A stretch of DNA of 64,000 bases from a virus. The stretch lies in IMG/VR virus record IMGVR_UViG_3300049020_000031, positions 1-64,000 of that record; one strand, given 5' to 3'. Below are positions 32,020 to 40,278 of the stretch, in pieces (the first letter of the stretch is position 1; each line of letters begins with the position of its first letter). A model generated the notes under the pieces. That model was not told the DNA's origin, did no database searches, and saw nothing but the letters and a program-made list of their open reading frames with translations. A program made the translations under genes and the position numbers.

Positions 32020-32679
32020 TTAAGTTGGTGTGAAGTTGCTAGTTTGAGCAAAACCCTTGGTGATGGTCATCGGACCGTAATAGCCATTACCATTGAGGCT
32101 TTGGCCTGTTCTCGCACCGATTTCCCAGCTACTTGCCGTATAGTTTCTGAAGTCTGGTCTGGCCGCTGAAGTGGCTACCACAGTACCGTTCTTGAACATT
32201 CTAAAAATATTGGTTGTGACGTCATGTGACAAAGTCATGTTCACCCAAGTATTGAGCGTAGGCGTTTCAGTGTATGTAATAACATTGACTATCGCATCAC
32301 CACAATTCCAAGTACCAAAAGAACCGTAATACTGCAATGGATAGAACACATCTGCTCCAAATACACCCAAAAGGTTGTTGAATGTATTGGTTGATGGATA
32401 CAACCACCCACTTATGGTATATGAGTCAGTTCTGATGTTGAGAGATTTCGACAATGTGAAACGCAACCCGCCAGAAGAACCGACCATTCTCAACGAACCA
32501 TCCTGCCCTGGTCTAGTGACCGTCGTAGATATGCTGGCGCCACCAGCAACCGTGAATGCACCCGCGGTTCCTGTTGAATCTACCGGTACTACCGAGGTCC
32601 CGTTATTGGTAAACCCCAGAGAGAATATCACTTCTTGATTGGCTACCACTGTTGATTTCTTCTTACTAATGTATATCAT
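32020..32679 (-). CDS. LamG/concanavalin-A-like lectin-fold protein
   Basis: 219 aa. Residues about 75-215 read as a laminin-G-like jelly roll: RTDSYTISGWLYPST, TPTLNTWVNMTLSHD, FRMFKNGTVV, SWEIGARTG and YYGPMTITKGFA. This domain is common in phage tail fibres and virion decoration proteins that bind glycans. The N terminus (about 1-70) is a separate beta segment. It overlaps the next upstream gene by 4 nt. Confidence 0.8.
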   Translation of the reverse strand: MIYISKKKSTVVANQEVIFSLGFTNNGTSVVPVDSTGTAGAFTVAGGASISTTVTRPGQDGSLRMVGSSGGLRFTLSKSLNIRTDSYTISGWLYPSTNTFNNLLGVFGADVFYPLQYYGSFGTWNCGDAIVNVITYTETPTLNTWVNMTLSHDVTTNIFRMFKNGTVVATSAARPDFRNYTASSWEIGARTGQSLNGNGYYGPMTITKGFAQTSNFTPT

Positions 32680-32861
32680 AATTTCCTTCTTATGGCTAGA
32701 TGTCTAACTCTTTCTAATTCAAAAATCTCAGTGTCAAGCTCGTGATCTTCTTGATGCTTCTTCAGGAAAACCACACATTCATCAACAAAGGCTTCTATAT
32801 CCTGGATCGTAATCCGGGCGTCCTTACCCATATCTTCTATCAGTTTCAGTATCGAGCTCAT
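32676..32861 (-). CDS. Hypothetical small helical protein
   Basis: 61 aa, charged and helical, overlapping both neighbours (ATGA with 32679, 38 nt with the metallopeptidase). Unknown. Confidence 0.62.
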   Translation of the reverse strand: MSSILKLIEDMGKDARITIQDIEAFVDECVVFLKKHQEDHELDTEIFELERVRHLAIRRKL

Positions 32862-33330
32862 TGCATTCCTGGAACGTGTATGGTTGCAACCTGCTTTTAA
32901 TCTTCACAGGGGTGACCACCAGTCCGTAATCTCTGGCACTATTCACCAGCATGTGATATTTATGGTCGCAGTAACGCGCCAACATGGTGAAATATATGTG
33001 AACGAATATGCCACCATGCATCACATTGCCCCAAGGATCAATCAAACCGGATATGTTGTGCGCGAGTTCATGCGTAATCACCGTGATGTTTCTGCTCCAG
33101 CGGGGCATTGAAATGACCCCAGTTTCAGATCGAGCAGATATTGAACCCCGACCATCACGAACTCTTGGCGGCTCCAGGTTAATACCCAGGTCACCCCATA
33201 TTTCATTTACGTGTCTTTGGCATCCATCTAGAGTCAGGTAGGTTCTTTTGCAATCTGGGAGGACTGAATCTTCCCAGGAATAGAACGGAAATGTCTGATC
33301 CATCGATACCGATGATCTCATCACAGTCAT
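32824..33330 (-). CDS. HExxH metallopeptidase-like protein
   Basis: 168 aa. VITHELAHNISG supplies the zinc motif HExxH, and HGGIFVHIYF follows about 20 residues later with a third His, as in SprT-like or minigluzincin folds. No signal peptide. GGGAGGC precedes the ATG. Another HExxH protein with an HGDFF block lies at 45699. Confidence 0.74.
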   Translation of the reverse strand: MTVMRSSVSMDQTFPFYSWEDSVLPDCKRTYLTLDGCQRHVNEIWGDLGINLEPPRVRDGRGSISARSETGVISMPRWSRNITVITHELAHNISGLIDPWGNVMHGGIFVHIYFTMLARYCDHKYHMLVNSARDYGLVVTPVKIKSRLQPYTFQECNELDTETDRRYG

Positions 33331-33391
33331 GACGAAGCCTCCCCTATACCCAACACTTTACTGGATATTTAAGGGGAGGCCAGGGACCTAT

Positions 33392-33415
33392 AACAACCAC
33401 GTTTGTGTGGTTGTT
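33392..33415 (-). terminator. Hairpin terminator
   Basis: AACAACCAC (33392-33400), 6-nt loop, GTGGTTGTT (33407-33415), just beyond the stop at 33429. Confidence 0.7.
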
Positions 33416-33428
33416 GAGTTGCAGGAGC

Positions 33429-33869
33429 TTAGGCTGCTGACGGCTCTTGGCTTGCGTCGCCGGATACTTCCTTGACGATCACATCGTTGGTTTTGGTGAT
33501 TTCATGAGTGTCAGATGCTTGTGGGGCTTGGTACTCGGAGACCGTGAACGTTTCTTCGGTCTGATCTTCGGCTTCCAAGGCTTTGACTGTAAACCAGCCA
33601 TAGCCAACGTCCACCAGCTTGTAGGTGGTGCCAATCTCGAGAGCCGGTGCACCTGCAGCGGCCACATCAGCATCGTCGATTTGAACTTCAGATGTTCCAC
33701 CATCACGGAGAGCCACCATCACCTTGGTGTTCTTGCCGCTGACTCGATAGCTGGGGCGCAGAGCCAAGTAGGCTTGGCCACCACGAGTCAGGCTCTTGAG
33801 GCGGAGTCGGGTATTGGAACCCAGGAGTGAAGTTGCTTGTTTGTTGAGAGTAAGAGCTAGCACGGTCAT
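33429..33869 (-). CDS. Hypothetical beta-rich protein
   Basis: 146 aa from ATG 33869 (AAGGGATCC upstream; a longer frame to 33947 would overlap the promoter). Probably two small beta barrels: RLRLKSLTRGGQAYLALRP, then TTYKLVDVGYGWFTVKALE. The acidic C-terminal tail ends in EPSAA. Unknown function. Confidence 0.7.
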   Translation of the reverse strand: MTVLALTLNKQATSLLGSNTRLRLKSLTRGGQAYLALRPSYRVSGKNTKVMVALRDGGTSEVQIDDADVAAAGAPALEIGTTYKLVDVGYGWFTVKALEAEDQTEETFTVSEYQAPQASDTHEITKTNDVIVKEVSGDASQEPSAA

Positions 33870-33937
33870 CGGAGGGATCCCTTCTGAAGTAAAACGAATG
33901 AAAAGTATGACTAATGAAATATCATCAGCCGCAATTG

Positions 33938-33965
33938 AATTTAACACAGTTCATTCATTTGTCAA
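33938..33965 (-). promoter_or_regulatory. Early-type promoter
   Basis: TTGACA (33965-33960), 16 bp with AATGAATGAAC, TAAATT (33943-33938). Confidence 0.65.
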
Positions 33966-34045
33966 AGCATTTTCAGCGCTAATTGAACATTTTTCAAGTA
34001 AGCAAAACTTTACATTACCTTGGTAGAAAATCGAGGATTCAATCA

Positions 34046-34053
34046 CATAAATA
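34046..34053 (+). promoter_or_regulatory. T4-like late promoter octamer
   Basis: CATAAATA, 26 nt before ATG 34079. Confidence 0.62.
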
Positions 34054-34078
34054 GAAACATTAAAGGAGGCTTTTTGCC

Positions 34079-34789
34079 ATGAACTTTCTCACTAAACTGT
34101 TTCAGAAAATTACCGCTCTGCTTCTGGGTAAGAAGCGTGAACCAGACTTGACCGAAGCCATCAAGGTCAAGTATCCAGATGCTCTTTATATCAAGGACAT
34201 TTTCCCTGCATCCACTTTGAACATCGAATTCGTAGTTCTCCCAAGTGTAGCAGATGGTGGCCTTCCTGATGATCTCAAGGAAGTCATTCAACGTAAGGAC
34301 GGATATGTCACCGTGGTATTCACTGGTGAAACTGCCGTGGCAGTTGCTGCCCTGAAGGATGACCCAGCAAGCGTTGCTGAAATCCTGACTGACAAGCTGT
34401 TGTCTATGACAACCATTGACGAAACGATCGTCAAGGTTCTGGATCAACTGACAGAAGCATACAACAAGATTATCCCAGGCAAGAAGCTGGCCGAAGACGC
34501 TCTGATGAAGAAGCTGTTGGGTATGGCTGCTGCTCTGATGAAGCGTAGCGAGACTTTTGCCTCAGCGAAAGAACTGTATGCCGCTCTGTTGTCAACTGTG
34601 CTGGTAAACGGCCACGTTCAAATCGAATTGCCAGAAAAGCTGGAAGGCAAGTTGGCTAAGTTGGGTCTGGCTAAGCTGGCTGAAAAGAATGAAACCGCTG
34701 CTTTGGCAGTTAAGATGTTGGAAGGTCAAATCAACAACATCCTGGAAGCTGTTCTGAAGAACCTGAAGGGTGACGTAGTAGTCGTCTAA
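34079..34789 (+). CDS. Hypothetical late protein
   Basis: 236 aa, with a hydrophobic/basic N terminus (FLTKLFQKITALLLGKK, amphipathic rather than a clear membrane span) and a long helical C-terminal region. It is monocistronic: late octamer, AAAGGAGGC ribosome site, strong terminator. GC-rich codons fit high expression. It could be virion-associated, but no family is recognised. Confidence 0.74.
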   Translation: MNFLTKLFQKITALLLGKKREPDLTEAIKVKYPDALYIKDIFPASTLNIEFVVLPSVADGGLPDDLKEVIQRKDGYVTVVFTGETAVAVAALKDDPASVAEILTDKLLSMTTIDETIVKVLDQLTEAYNKIIPGKKLAEDALMKKLLGMAAALMKRSETFASAKELYAALLSTVLVNGHVQIELPEKLEGKLAKLGLAKLAEKNETAALAVKMLEGQINNILEAVLKNLKGDVVVV

Positions 34790-34803
34790 GGTTTTACCAA
34801 AAT

Positions 34804-34830
34804 AAAAGATCCCACATCGTGGGATCTTTT
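34804..34830. terminator. Bidirectional terminator
   Basis: 12-bp stem AAAAGATCCCAC (34804-34815) with GTGGGATCTTTT (34819-34830), 3-nt loop, between convergent genes. Confidence 0.9.
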
Positions 34831-35079
34831 TCATGGAAGAAATTTGTATGAAGTCATCGCCATTCTGAATCCATACACATCAGCCTCGTCGTACAAATAT
34901 ACTAGACTGAATGACATCCGCGCGAGTTGATGGTAAGAACCATCAGGAAGCCCATTCAAATATTCCGTGACTTCAGTTCCTGGGAACTGAATCATGAATA
35001 CCCCCGCTGGTTCCCTTTCATCCCCAGGAAACCGGTCTAATGGTTTCTTGGGTTTTATCAGGGCGAAATGGATCATCAA
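34831..35079 (-). CDS. FKL-like protein (FRM variant)
   Basis: 82 aa. It contains FSLVYLYDEADVYGFRMAM close to the C terminus, a variant of the FKL signature. ATGA overlap with the upstream gene. Confidence 0.64.
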   Translation of the reverse strand: MMIHFALIKPKKPLDRFPGDEREPAGVFMIQFPGTEVTEYLNGLPDGSYHQLARMSFSLVYLYDEADVYGFRMAMTSYKFLP

Positions 35080-35465
35080 ATCTTCGAGATATCACCCAGA
35101 AGAGCTGGCAGTTCCTTTTCACCAAAGAAACTATGCAGAACTTCACTCATCTTGATGACCTTCTGAACAACCAGATAGGGCTCTTGACCCAGGATGTCTG
35201 GGATCTGGGTGGAATCAAGGAACGTGGCCAGTGGCATTTCAACATTGTACTTGTTGAGGGCACCGTTATTGTGTGAACCAGTAGCAGTCGATTTGGTAAC
35301 CGTACCAAACGAAAGTTTCACCAACGAACCAGTGACAATCATTTCGATTTCACGGTACACCTTGGCCGATGGATTCAGTGCCAGTTCTTTATCAGCACCG
35401 GGGGTTTTCACATACTTGACGAACTTGATTTCTGCGACGTTCAGGAGTTCTTCTACTTGGGACAT
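35076..35465 (-). CDS. Hypothetical protein
   Basis: 129 aa from ATG 35465 (AAGGAAACCACG upstream). Mixed fold: KVYREIEMIVTGSLVKLSF, then EPYLVVQKVIKMSEVLHSF. Unknown. Early promoter at 35501-35528. Confidence 0.72.
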   Translation of the reverse strand: MSQVEELLNVAEIKFVKYVKTPGADKELALNPSAKVYREIEMIVTGSLVKLSFGTVTKSTATGSHNNGALNKYNVEMPLATFLDSTQIPDILGQEPYLVVQKVIKMSEVLHSFFGEKELPALLGDISKI

Positions 35466-35500
35466 CGTGGTTTCCTTAAAAGGGTTGTTGCGTTGACTCA

Positions 35501-35528
35501 ACTATAACACCAAATGAATAGAGATCAA
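35501..35528 (-). promoter_or_regulatory. Early-type promoter, variant class
   Basis: TTGATC (35528-35523), 16 bp with TTCATTTGGTGT, TATAGT (35506-35501). Same variant as at 8522. Confidence 0.72.
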
Positions 35529-36862
35529 CGTTTTTTCATTTGCTGTTCTGCCACACCGAACGCCGTATAGTCAAACTTTAGATCGACAGCTTGTTTTGAA
35601 TCAAGAGCATTTGTGACATCATAGATGAATCTAGATCTCATGGTGAGCATCAGGGAGTTGAGTTCGATTTCTTTAAATTCTGGCTCATGGGTCATCACAA
35701 CCAACAGATCACTATCGACCACACTGTCGTAAGGGTCGAAATATTCGATGCCACGACTATGGGTCATTTGAGCACCATTGGGATCGTAGTATCGAACTTC
35801 AAAATTTCTAGATGAAAACCATTGAGCAACTTTCATTGATGGTGACTCTCTGGTATCGGCAGAACCAGCTTTGAATCCCATCCCCCAGAAGGTAATGGTT
35901 TTGCCCTTGTTTCCGTTCTTCTCCAGAATCCGTTTCACTTCACTAATTATGTGATGTGCGGCATTGTTGTTGCTTGAAACTATTTGATTCACCATACTCT
36001 CATGCATTGCATTGTTGGCGATTTGTGACCCAAGGGCATGTACATCCTTGGGTAGACAATAACCACCAAAACCAGGACCATGTTTCAAATATTGATCTCC
36101 GATTCGTGGATCAATGGAAATTCCAGTCACGACATCACGAATGTCAGCATCGTAGTTTTCACACAGTTGTGCCAACTCATTCACCATAGCGATACGAGCT
36201 GCTAAAAAGGTGTTCGCAGCCAGCTTGGTTATGACAGCGGAATTGAAACTCATGGGGATGATTGGTGCCCCATTTGCCAGCACCTCGATGACATCGACTA
36301 CATGGGGTTCAAGTGAGTCAAGGGTGCTGGTGGTGGTCCCTACCACCAGCCTATGGGGATGGTTAGCATCATGTAGTGCCTTACCTTCCTGAAAGAATTC
36401 CGGGAGTACCACTAGGCTGGCGAATGTTTTCTCAGGCTCCTTTAGGATATTCTGAATCGTATCCACGGCCATGGTAGAACGAACGAATACATAATGTGGG
36501 GAAATTTCTGTTTCCTTGAGGCCATACCTACAGCTATTGAATACGGATGAGATGGCATAAGAATCAAGATGTGTGCGGACTGACTGTGGTGTACCAACAC
36601 AGATGAACACCAACATACTCTCGTCCATTTCTTCAGGCCAGAAATTATTTTTGTGATCTCTACAGATCTCCAGAGACCCGTCAGAGATAAGTTCTGAAAC
36701 CGCCTCCTTGACTCCAGGCTCATCGATGTGGCAGTCACCATTCAAGAGTTTGCTGATGACCGTTTTGTTCGTGTCAAACCCGATGACTTTGTATCCAGAT
36801 TTGGCGAGGGTGATAGCGGTCGCCAATCCTGAATAACCCAGACCAAACACAGCCGCTCTCAT
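35525..36862 (-). CDS. UDP-glucose/nucleotide-sugar 6-dehydrogenase
   Basis: 445 aa, full length for the family that oxidises UDP-hexose to UDP-uronic acid with two NAD+. Rossmann motif GLGYSG at residues 7-12, central FLAARIAMVNELAQL, and catalytic-Cys block GPGFGGYCLPKD (usual form GFGGSCFPKD). The C-terminal UDP-binding domain starts near ITFWGMGFKAGSADTRESP. The stop overlaps -35 bases of the promoter at 35501. It pairs by ATGA overlap with a sugar epimerase, so the two probably make a UDP-uronate pair that could feed glycan or DNA-modification chemistry (inference). Confidence 0.9.
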   Translation of the reverse strand: MRAAVFGLGYSGLATAITLAKSGYKVIGFDTNKTVISKLLNGDCHIDEPGVKEAVSELISDGSLEICRDHKNNFWPEEMDESMLVFICVGTPQSVRTHLDSYAISSVFNSCRYGLKETEISPHYVFVRSTMAVDTIQNILKEPEKTFASLVVLPEFFQEGKALHDANHPHRLVVGTTTSTLDSLEPHVVDVIEVLANGAPIIPMSFNSAVITKLAANTFLAARIAMVNELAQLCENYDADIRDVVTGISIDPRIGDQYLKHGPGFGGYCLPKDVHALGSQIANNAMHESMVNQIVSSNNNAAHHIISEVKRILEKNGNKGKTITFWGMGFKAGSADTRESPSMKVAQWFSSRNFEVRYYDPNGAQMTHSRGIEYFDPYDSVVDSDLLVVMTHEPEFKEIELNSLMLTMRSRFIYDVTNALDSKQAVDLKFDYTAFGVAEQQMKKR

Positions 36863-37812
36863 TTATGATAGTCCTTATACCATTCCACGAAATTTTTCAA
36901 ACCTTCCGCCATCGAAGTTGTCTTGCAATAGCCGATTCTGGATTGTAACTTATCAACAGACGATCTGGTGATGGAAGATTCATATACTGGCAAATCTATT
37001 TCAATAATTTCTGGTTTCTTTCCCAGTATTTCACCAATCGTCATGATCATCGACTCGACGGAAATAGATCTGCCAGATCCCAGATTGTAGATTTCGTGCG
37101 TACCGGGAACTGCCTTATCCAAGATACCAACTACCATATCAACCAGATCATCCACATATGTGAAGTCCCGTCTAGTCATTATACCACGGAGTAGAACTGG
37201 CTTGTCTTCCATGATAGCCTTGGTGAATAGCCAATATGCCATATCAGGTCGCCCCCATGGTCCGTATGCTGTGAAAAACCGCATACCTACCATAGTCCCA
37301 CCATAACTTTGGTGATGCATGTCGGCCTGTTGTTCGTTCGTGAGTTTACTCAAAGCGTAATTGCTACTGGGGAAAGTTTGATCATGTTCTTTTACTGAGC
37401 TGGTACCCGCACCGTAAACACTTGAGCTACTGGCGTAGAAGATTCTTTCTACGCCATATTTCTGGCAGGCGTCAAGTACCGCTGCCGTCCCCACGACGTT
37501 TGTTTTATACGTTCTGGCTGGATCAACCATTGATGCCGTAACTCCAGGTTGAGCGGCTAGGTGAATTACGGTCTTGATATCGTTTTCCGAAAACAACCTA
37601 TTGAGGTAATCCTGATTCGTGATGTCAGCGTAGAAGAATTTTACCTTACCACCGGTCATCAAAGAATTGAGACGATCTCGTTTTAGCTGCGGTGCGTAAT
37701 AGTTGTTCAAACTATCGACAAGAACCAGGTCCTCACCCATTGCTAGAAGTCGCTCCGAGACTGCTCTACCGATGAAACCTGCCGCCCCAGTGATTAGAAT
37801 TTTACCGTTCAT
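36859..37812 (-). CDS. NAD-dependent sugar epimerase (UDP-glucuronate 4-epimerase-like)
   Basis: 317 aa, extended SDR. GAAGFIG is the NAD loop (residues 8-14), VIHLAAQPGV the SDR strand, SSSSVYG and the YALSK Tyr/Lys pair form the active site, and RFFTAYGPWGRPDMA is typical of UDP-glucuronate 4-epimerases. ATG 37812 aligns with the family start. The order dehydrogenase-epimerase implies UDP-glucose to UDP-glucuronate to UDP-galacturonate. Confidence 0.88.
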   Translation of the reverse strand: MNGKILITGAAGFIGRAVSERLLAMGEDLVLVDSLNNYYAPQLKRDRLNSLMTGGKVKFFYADITNQDYLNRLFSENDIKTVIHLAAQPGVTASMVDPARTYKTNVVGTAAVLDACQKYGVERIFYASSSSVYGAGTSSVKEHDQTFPSSNYALSKLTNEQQADMHHQSYGGTMVGMRFFTAYGPWGRPDMAYWLFTKAIMEDKPVLLRGIMTRRDFTYVDDLVDMVVGILDKAVPGTHEIYNLGSGRSISVESMIMTIGEILGKKPEIIEIDLPVYESSITRSSVDKLQSRIGYCKTTSMAEGLKNFVEWYKDYHK

Positions 37813-37933
37813 TTTTATGCCATTAGTTACCTGGAATTGTACGTTTGGCGTCAATAAATCACAATAAACATCAGATATACCGGTTTAATCTTCGAGGAAA
37901 CTCCCGTAAATAAAGGAAACTTCATCGGGGATT

Positions 37934-38602
37934 ATGATGGCAACTTATTCAACATGGTGGTATTCCAGATGGGAAAAGCTCACCACCCTTGTTTCCAGTA
38001 TCGAATGGACCAAGTTCAGATCGATAGTTCGTGGCGGCAAGAACGGCTACGACCTCACGGAAGCTGATCACGAACTCATCAAACAAAGATTGGCATCCGG
38101 TTACTACATTATCCTCACCAAGAGAGAAACCCATCTTACTACCTACTTCATCTCTCTGATGAGTTTGGTTAAGACTGGAAAGCCATCTGAATACACTCAT
38201 GCCTTGATGAATCTGGACTTGGTCGAGAATCCAGATTCTTTCGAGAAGTTCAAGCTGATGGAAGCAACCAGCAAGGGTGTGCATCTTTCATCTTTCCTGA
38301 ATGTCTTTGATTGCGATTCAGTATGTCTGCTTCAACCTAAGAATGTTAAGGAAGATCACTGGGATGAGATCATGGCCGGGTTGGCTCAGCAAATGGGAAA
38401 GAAGTACGACAACTTGTTCAATATCAACGACGACACATATGTGAGCTGCGTTGAGATGGTTCTAGATGCACTTCGTTTCAGTCCTCAGTATTGGGATGCG
38501 TTTCCACATTTGGAGGAAATGATTAAGAATGTGGGCAACTTGACTCCACAAATGTATCGAGACTGTTCTGATTTTTCAGTAGTGTTGGAAATCAAGAGAT
38601 AA
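37934..38602 (+). CDS. Permuted NlpC/P60 (YiiX-like) cysteine hydrolase candidate
   Basis: 222 aa. The permuted papain-like order is visible: YYIILTKRE, then SEYTHALMNLDL with the catalytic His, FKLMEATSKGV, and VYDNLFN-like KKYDNLFNINDD, with the nucleophile in YVSCVEMVL. YiiX-like proteins cleave amide bonds in peptidoglycan peptides or lipids. No signal peptide. GGGGATT precedes the ATG. Confidence 0.72.
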   Translation: MMATYSTWWYSRWEKLTTLVSSIEWTKFRSIVRGGKNGYDLTEADHELIKQRLASGYYIILTKRETHLTTYFISLMSLVKTGKPSEYTHALMNLDLVENPDSFEKFKLMEATSKGVHLSSFLNVFDCDSVCLLQPKNVKEDHWDEIMAGLAQQMGKKYDNLFNINDDTYVSCVEMVLDALRFSPQYWDAFPHLEEMIKNVGNLTPQMYRDCSDFSVVLEIKR

Positions 38603-38606
38603 AGAA

Positions 38607-38630
38607 ATAGGGGAGCAAACGCTCCCCTAT
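38607..38630. terminator. Bidirectional hairpin terminator
   Basis: ATAGGGGAGC (38607-38616), AAAC loop, GCTCCCCTAT (38621-38630), between convergent genes. Confidence 0.82.
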
Positions 38631-38923
38631 CCCAATTTGGTCCCATAACCATCCCACCTTAGATAGAACGTCGTCGCATCTTCCTTGTGGTCGAAATAAA
38701 CGGTGTGGCTTGTGATTACATCATCATTGAACCAATAATTTGATGGCTTTTCAAAATCCCTACAAAGAACCGTGTCTAGATTATCTGATAAGAATTGTTC
38801 CAATTCTTTGCGATCTTCTTCGGTTGTTGGGACGGGGATGATGACGAGGAATTTGTCGTCAAGATGCTTATTTCGTGGTTGATATGAATAGCTGTTAGCC
38901 ACGATGCTCTTCCAGATTGCCAC
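38627..38923 (-). CDS. FKL-signature protein
   Basis: 98 aa. It contains TVYFDHKEDATTFYLRWDGY near the C terminus. One nucleotide separates it from the next paralogue. Member of a four-gene string of FKL proteins (38627-40213). Confidence 0.7.
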   Translation of the reverse strand: MAIWKSIVANSYSYQPRNKHLDDKFLVIIPVPTTEEDRKELEQFLSDNLDTVLCRDFEKPSNYWFNDDVITSHTVYFDHKEDATTFYLRWDGYGTKLG

Positions 38924-38924
38924 T

Positions 38925-39230
38925 TCAAATATCCAGTGATAGTTTGAATCTCACTAGAGATTCAGCCCACATAAAATAGAAATCCGTGTAGCCTGCTGCG
39001 TTCTTGATCATTCTATAGGGTTTACACGTATCAAGGATTTCTTTGATTTCTGGCTTCAATACTGCCAATGAAGATGAGTAATGGGGGTTTATACTAGTGT
39101 GCAGACCCCAGATGTAGCCAAGTTCTGGTTCGAACAACCGATCGCGCTTTGGTTCATCAACTCGGATGTGAAACCCATCCCGGAAATTTCTCCGAAACTT
39201 CTTCTCTTGAAAATAGTGGCTAGTGGTCAT
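38925..39230 (-). CDS. FKL-signature protein
   Basis: 101 aa. It ends DFYFMWAESLVRFKLSLDI. The N terminus is basic and His-rich. Unknown function. Confidence 0.68.
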   Translation of the reverse strand: MTTSHYFQEKKFRRNFRDGFHIRVDEPKRDRLFEPELGYIWGLHTSINPHYSSSLAVLKPEIKEILDTCKPYRMIKNAAGYTDFYFMWAESLVRFKLSLDI

Positions 39231-39245
39231 CTTGCCAGTGTAACA

Positions 39246-39605
39246 TCAATCTAATGATCCATTACCACCAAACATCAACTTAAACTTGATGGCATCTGAG
39301 GAATCCAGAAACCATATAGTCTTCGTCACATCAAGTCGAGTATTGGTGGTGTGGGAGTACCATCTGATGATTTTGAATGGTTGACATTCACTTAGGAAAA
39401 CTAACACGTCCTCGGAAAAATCAATGATCATCATCAATTCTTTCAACGAATAAGTTCGTATCCAGGTGATAGTTTTTGGAGGGAGTTCACTCCAATCACC
39501 GTTGAAATTGAACTTGTTCTCTTCAGTGATGTGAACGCATGATGCGCCAACCAGTTGTGGGCGAATAAGGAAAAGAACTTCTTTGCAGATACGAATAATA
39601 TTCAT
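39246..39605 (-). CDS. FKL-signature protein
   Basis: 119 aa from ATG 39605. It ends TIWFLDSSDAIKFKLMFGGN. A hydrophobic N-terminal helix (IIRICKEVLFLIRPQLVG) precedes a beta-rich body. Confidence 0.68.
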   Translation of the reverse strand: MNIIRICKEVLFLIRPQLVGASCVHITEENKFNFNGDWSELPPKTITWIRTYSLKELMMIIDFSEDVLVFLSECQPFKIIRWYSHTTNTRLDVTKTIWFLDSSDAIKFKLMFGGNGSLD

Positions 39606-39635
39606 ATGTGCATGATAGCACCATTCCAAATAGGA

Positions 39636-39660
39636 GAGCCCCTAATGGCGTTAGGGGCTC
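39636..39660 (-). terminator. Hairpin
   Basis: GAGCCCCTAA (39636-39645), 5-nt loop, TTAGGGGCTC (39651-39660), upstream of the gene at 39605 on the minus strand. It would stop transcription entering from 39797 onward, or end a + transcript. Confidence 0.65.
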
Positions 39661-39712
39661 AACGTAGCCTTCACAAAAGAGGGGGTAGCTGTCCCTCTTT
39701 GTCTCGCGTGCT

Positions 39713-39770
39713 ACCGCGAGTTTGACACCTGCATCGCTATAACATAACGGTCCTAAGGTGAAACTTTTTG
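39713..39770. other. Fragment resembling the conserved 23S rRNA ACGGTCCTAAGGT region
   Basis: ATAACGGTCCTAAGGT at 39744-39759 is identical over 16 nt to one of the most conserved stretches of 23S rRNA (domain IV, near helix 69-71; also the core of the I-CeuI site). TTTGACACCTGCA at 39721 resembles the TGACGCCTGC that precedes it in rRNA, but without the intervening helices. Nearby hairpins are AAAGAGGG/TCCCTCTTT (39677-39700 region) and CTCGCG-TGCTAC-CGCGAG (39703-39720). The 167-nt gap (39630-39796) has no gene. Sense orientation of the rRNA-like part is +. Confidence 0.6.
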
Positions 39771-39790
39771 GTTATTGCTAACCTTCAATC

Positions 39791-39798
39791 TATTTATT
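39791..39798 (-). promoter_or_regulatory. Possible late promoter octamer
   Basis: AATAAATA on the minus strand at the end of the 39797 gene. It could transcribe the 39630-39796 gap and the 39605 gene. Confidence 0.35.
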
Positions 39799-40213
39799 AT
39801 CCAATGTAGGTAATCTTGTCATAAACCGGCCCCTTGTCGTCACCACTGAATGCCAATTTGAAACAGATCAGATCATGCATTGAGATGAAATACAATGGAT
39901 AGACAATTGCGAAGCAATCCCTTGCGTGGCCGGATATCTTAATTTCTTCAGAGGACGAAGGCTTGACATCATACTGTTTTCCCATCTCATATCCCTGACA
40001 AGACTCAAGGAAATCATGTATTTCTGGTTTCCATCCATACTCCAATCCATATTCCAAATTCATACCGTTATGATATGAATTGAAAACTCGGTTGCCATTC
40101 TGATAATTGATGTAGTCGTGTTGATAGATGGGATAAAGATGACCAAACACTCTGGGAAGAAGGCGAAACAACCGTAGATGAATAGCTGCCTTGATCTCTA
40201 GGAATGTTTTCAT
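39797..40213 (-). CDS. FKL-signature protein
   Basis: 138 aa. It has YFISMHDLICFKLAFSGDD near the C terminus. The N-terminal 60 residues are basic and Tyr/His-rich. It is the most upstream of the four-gene FKL string. Confidence 0.68.
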   Translation of the reverse strand: MKTFLEIKAAIHLRLFRLLPRVFGHLYPIYQHDYINYQNGNRVFNSYHNGMNLEYGLEYGWKPEIHDFLESCQGYEMGKQYDVKPSSSEEIKISGHARDCFAIVYPLYFISMHDLICFKLAFSGDDKGPVYDKITYIG

Positions 40214-40278
40214 GTTTGGTATGATAGCATCATCGTGAAAAAGCCACTATTTTGTAGTGGCTTTTGTGGGGAACTTAT

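Noticed and set aside
39744-39759. A homing endonuclease (I-CeuI-like) insertion site or intron scar
   Set aside because: Only the core is shared; the flanks differ and no endonuclease gene lies nearby. I kept only the rRNA resemblance.
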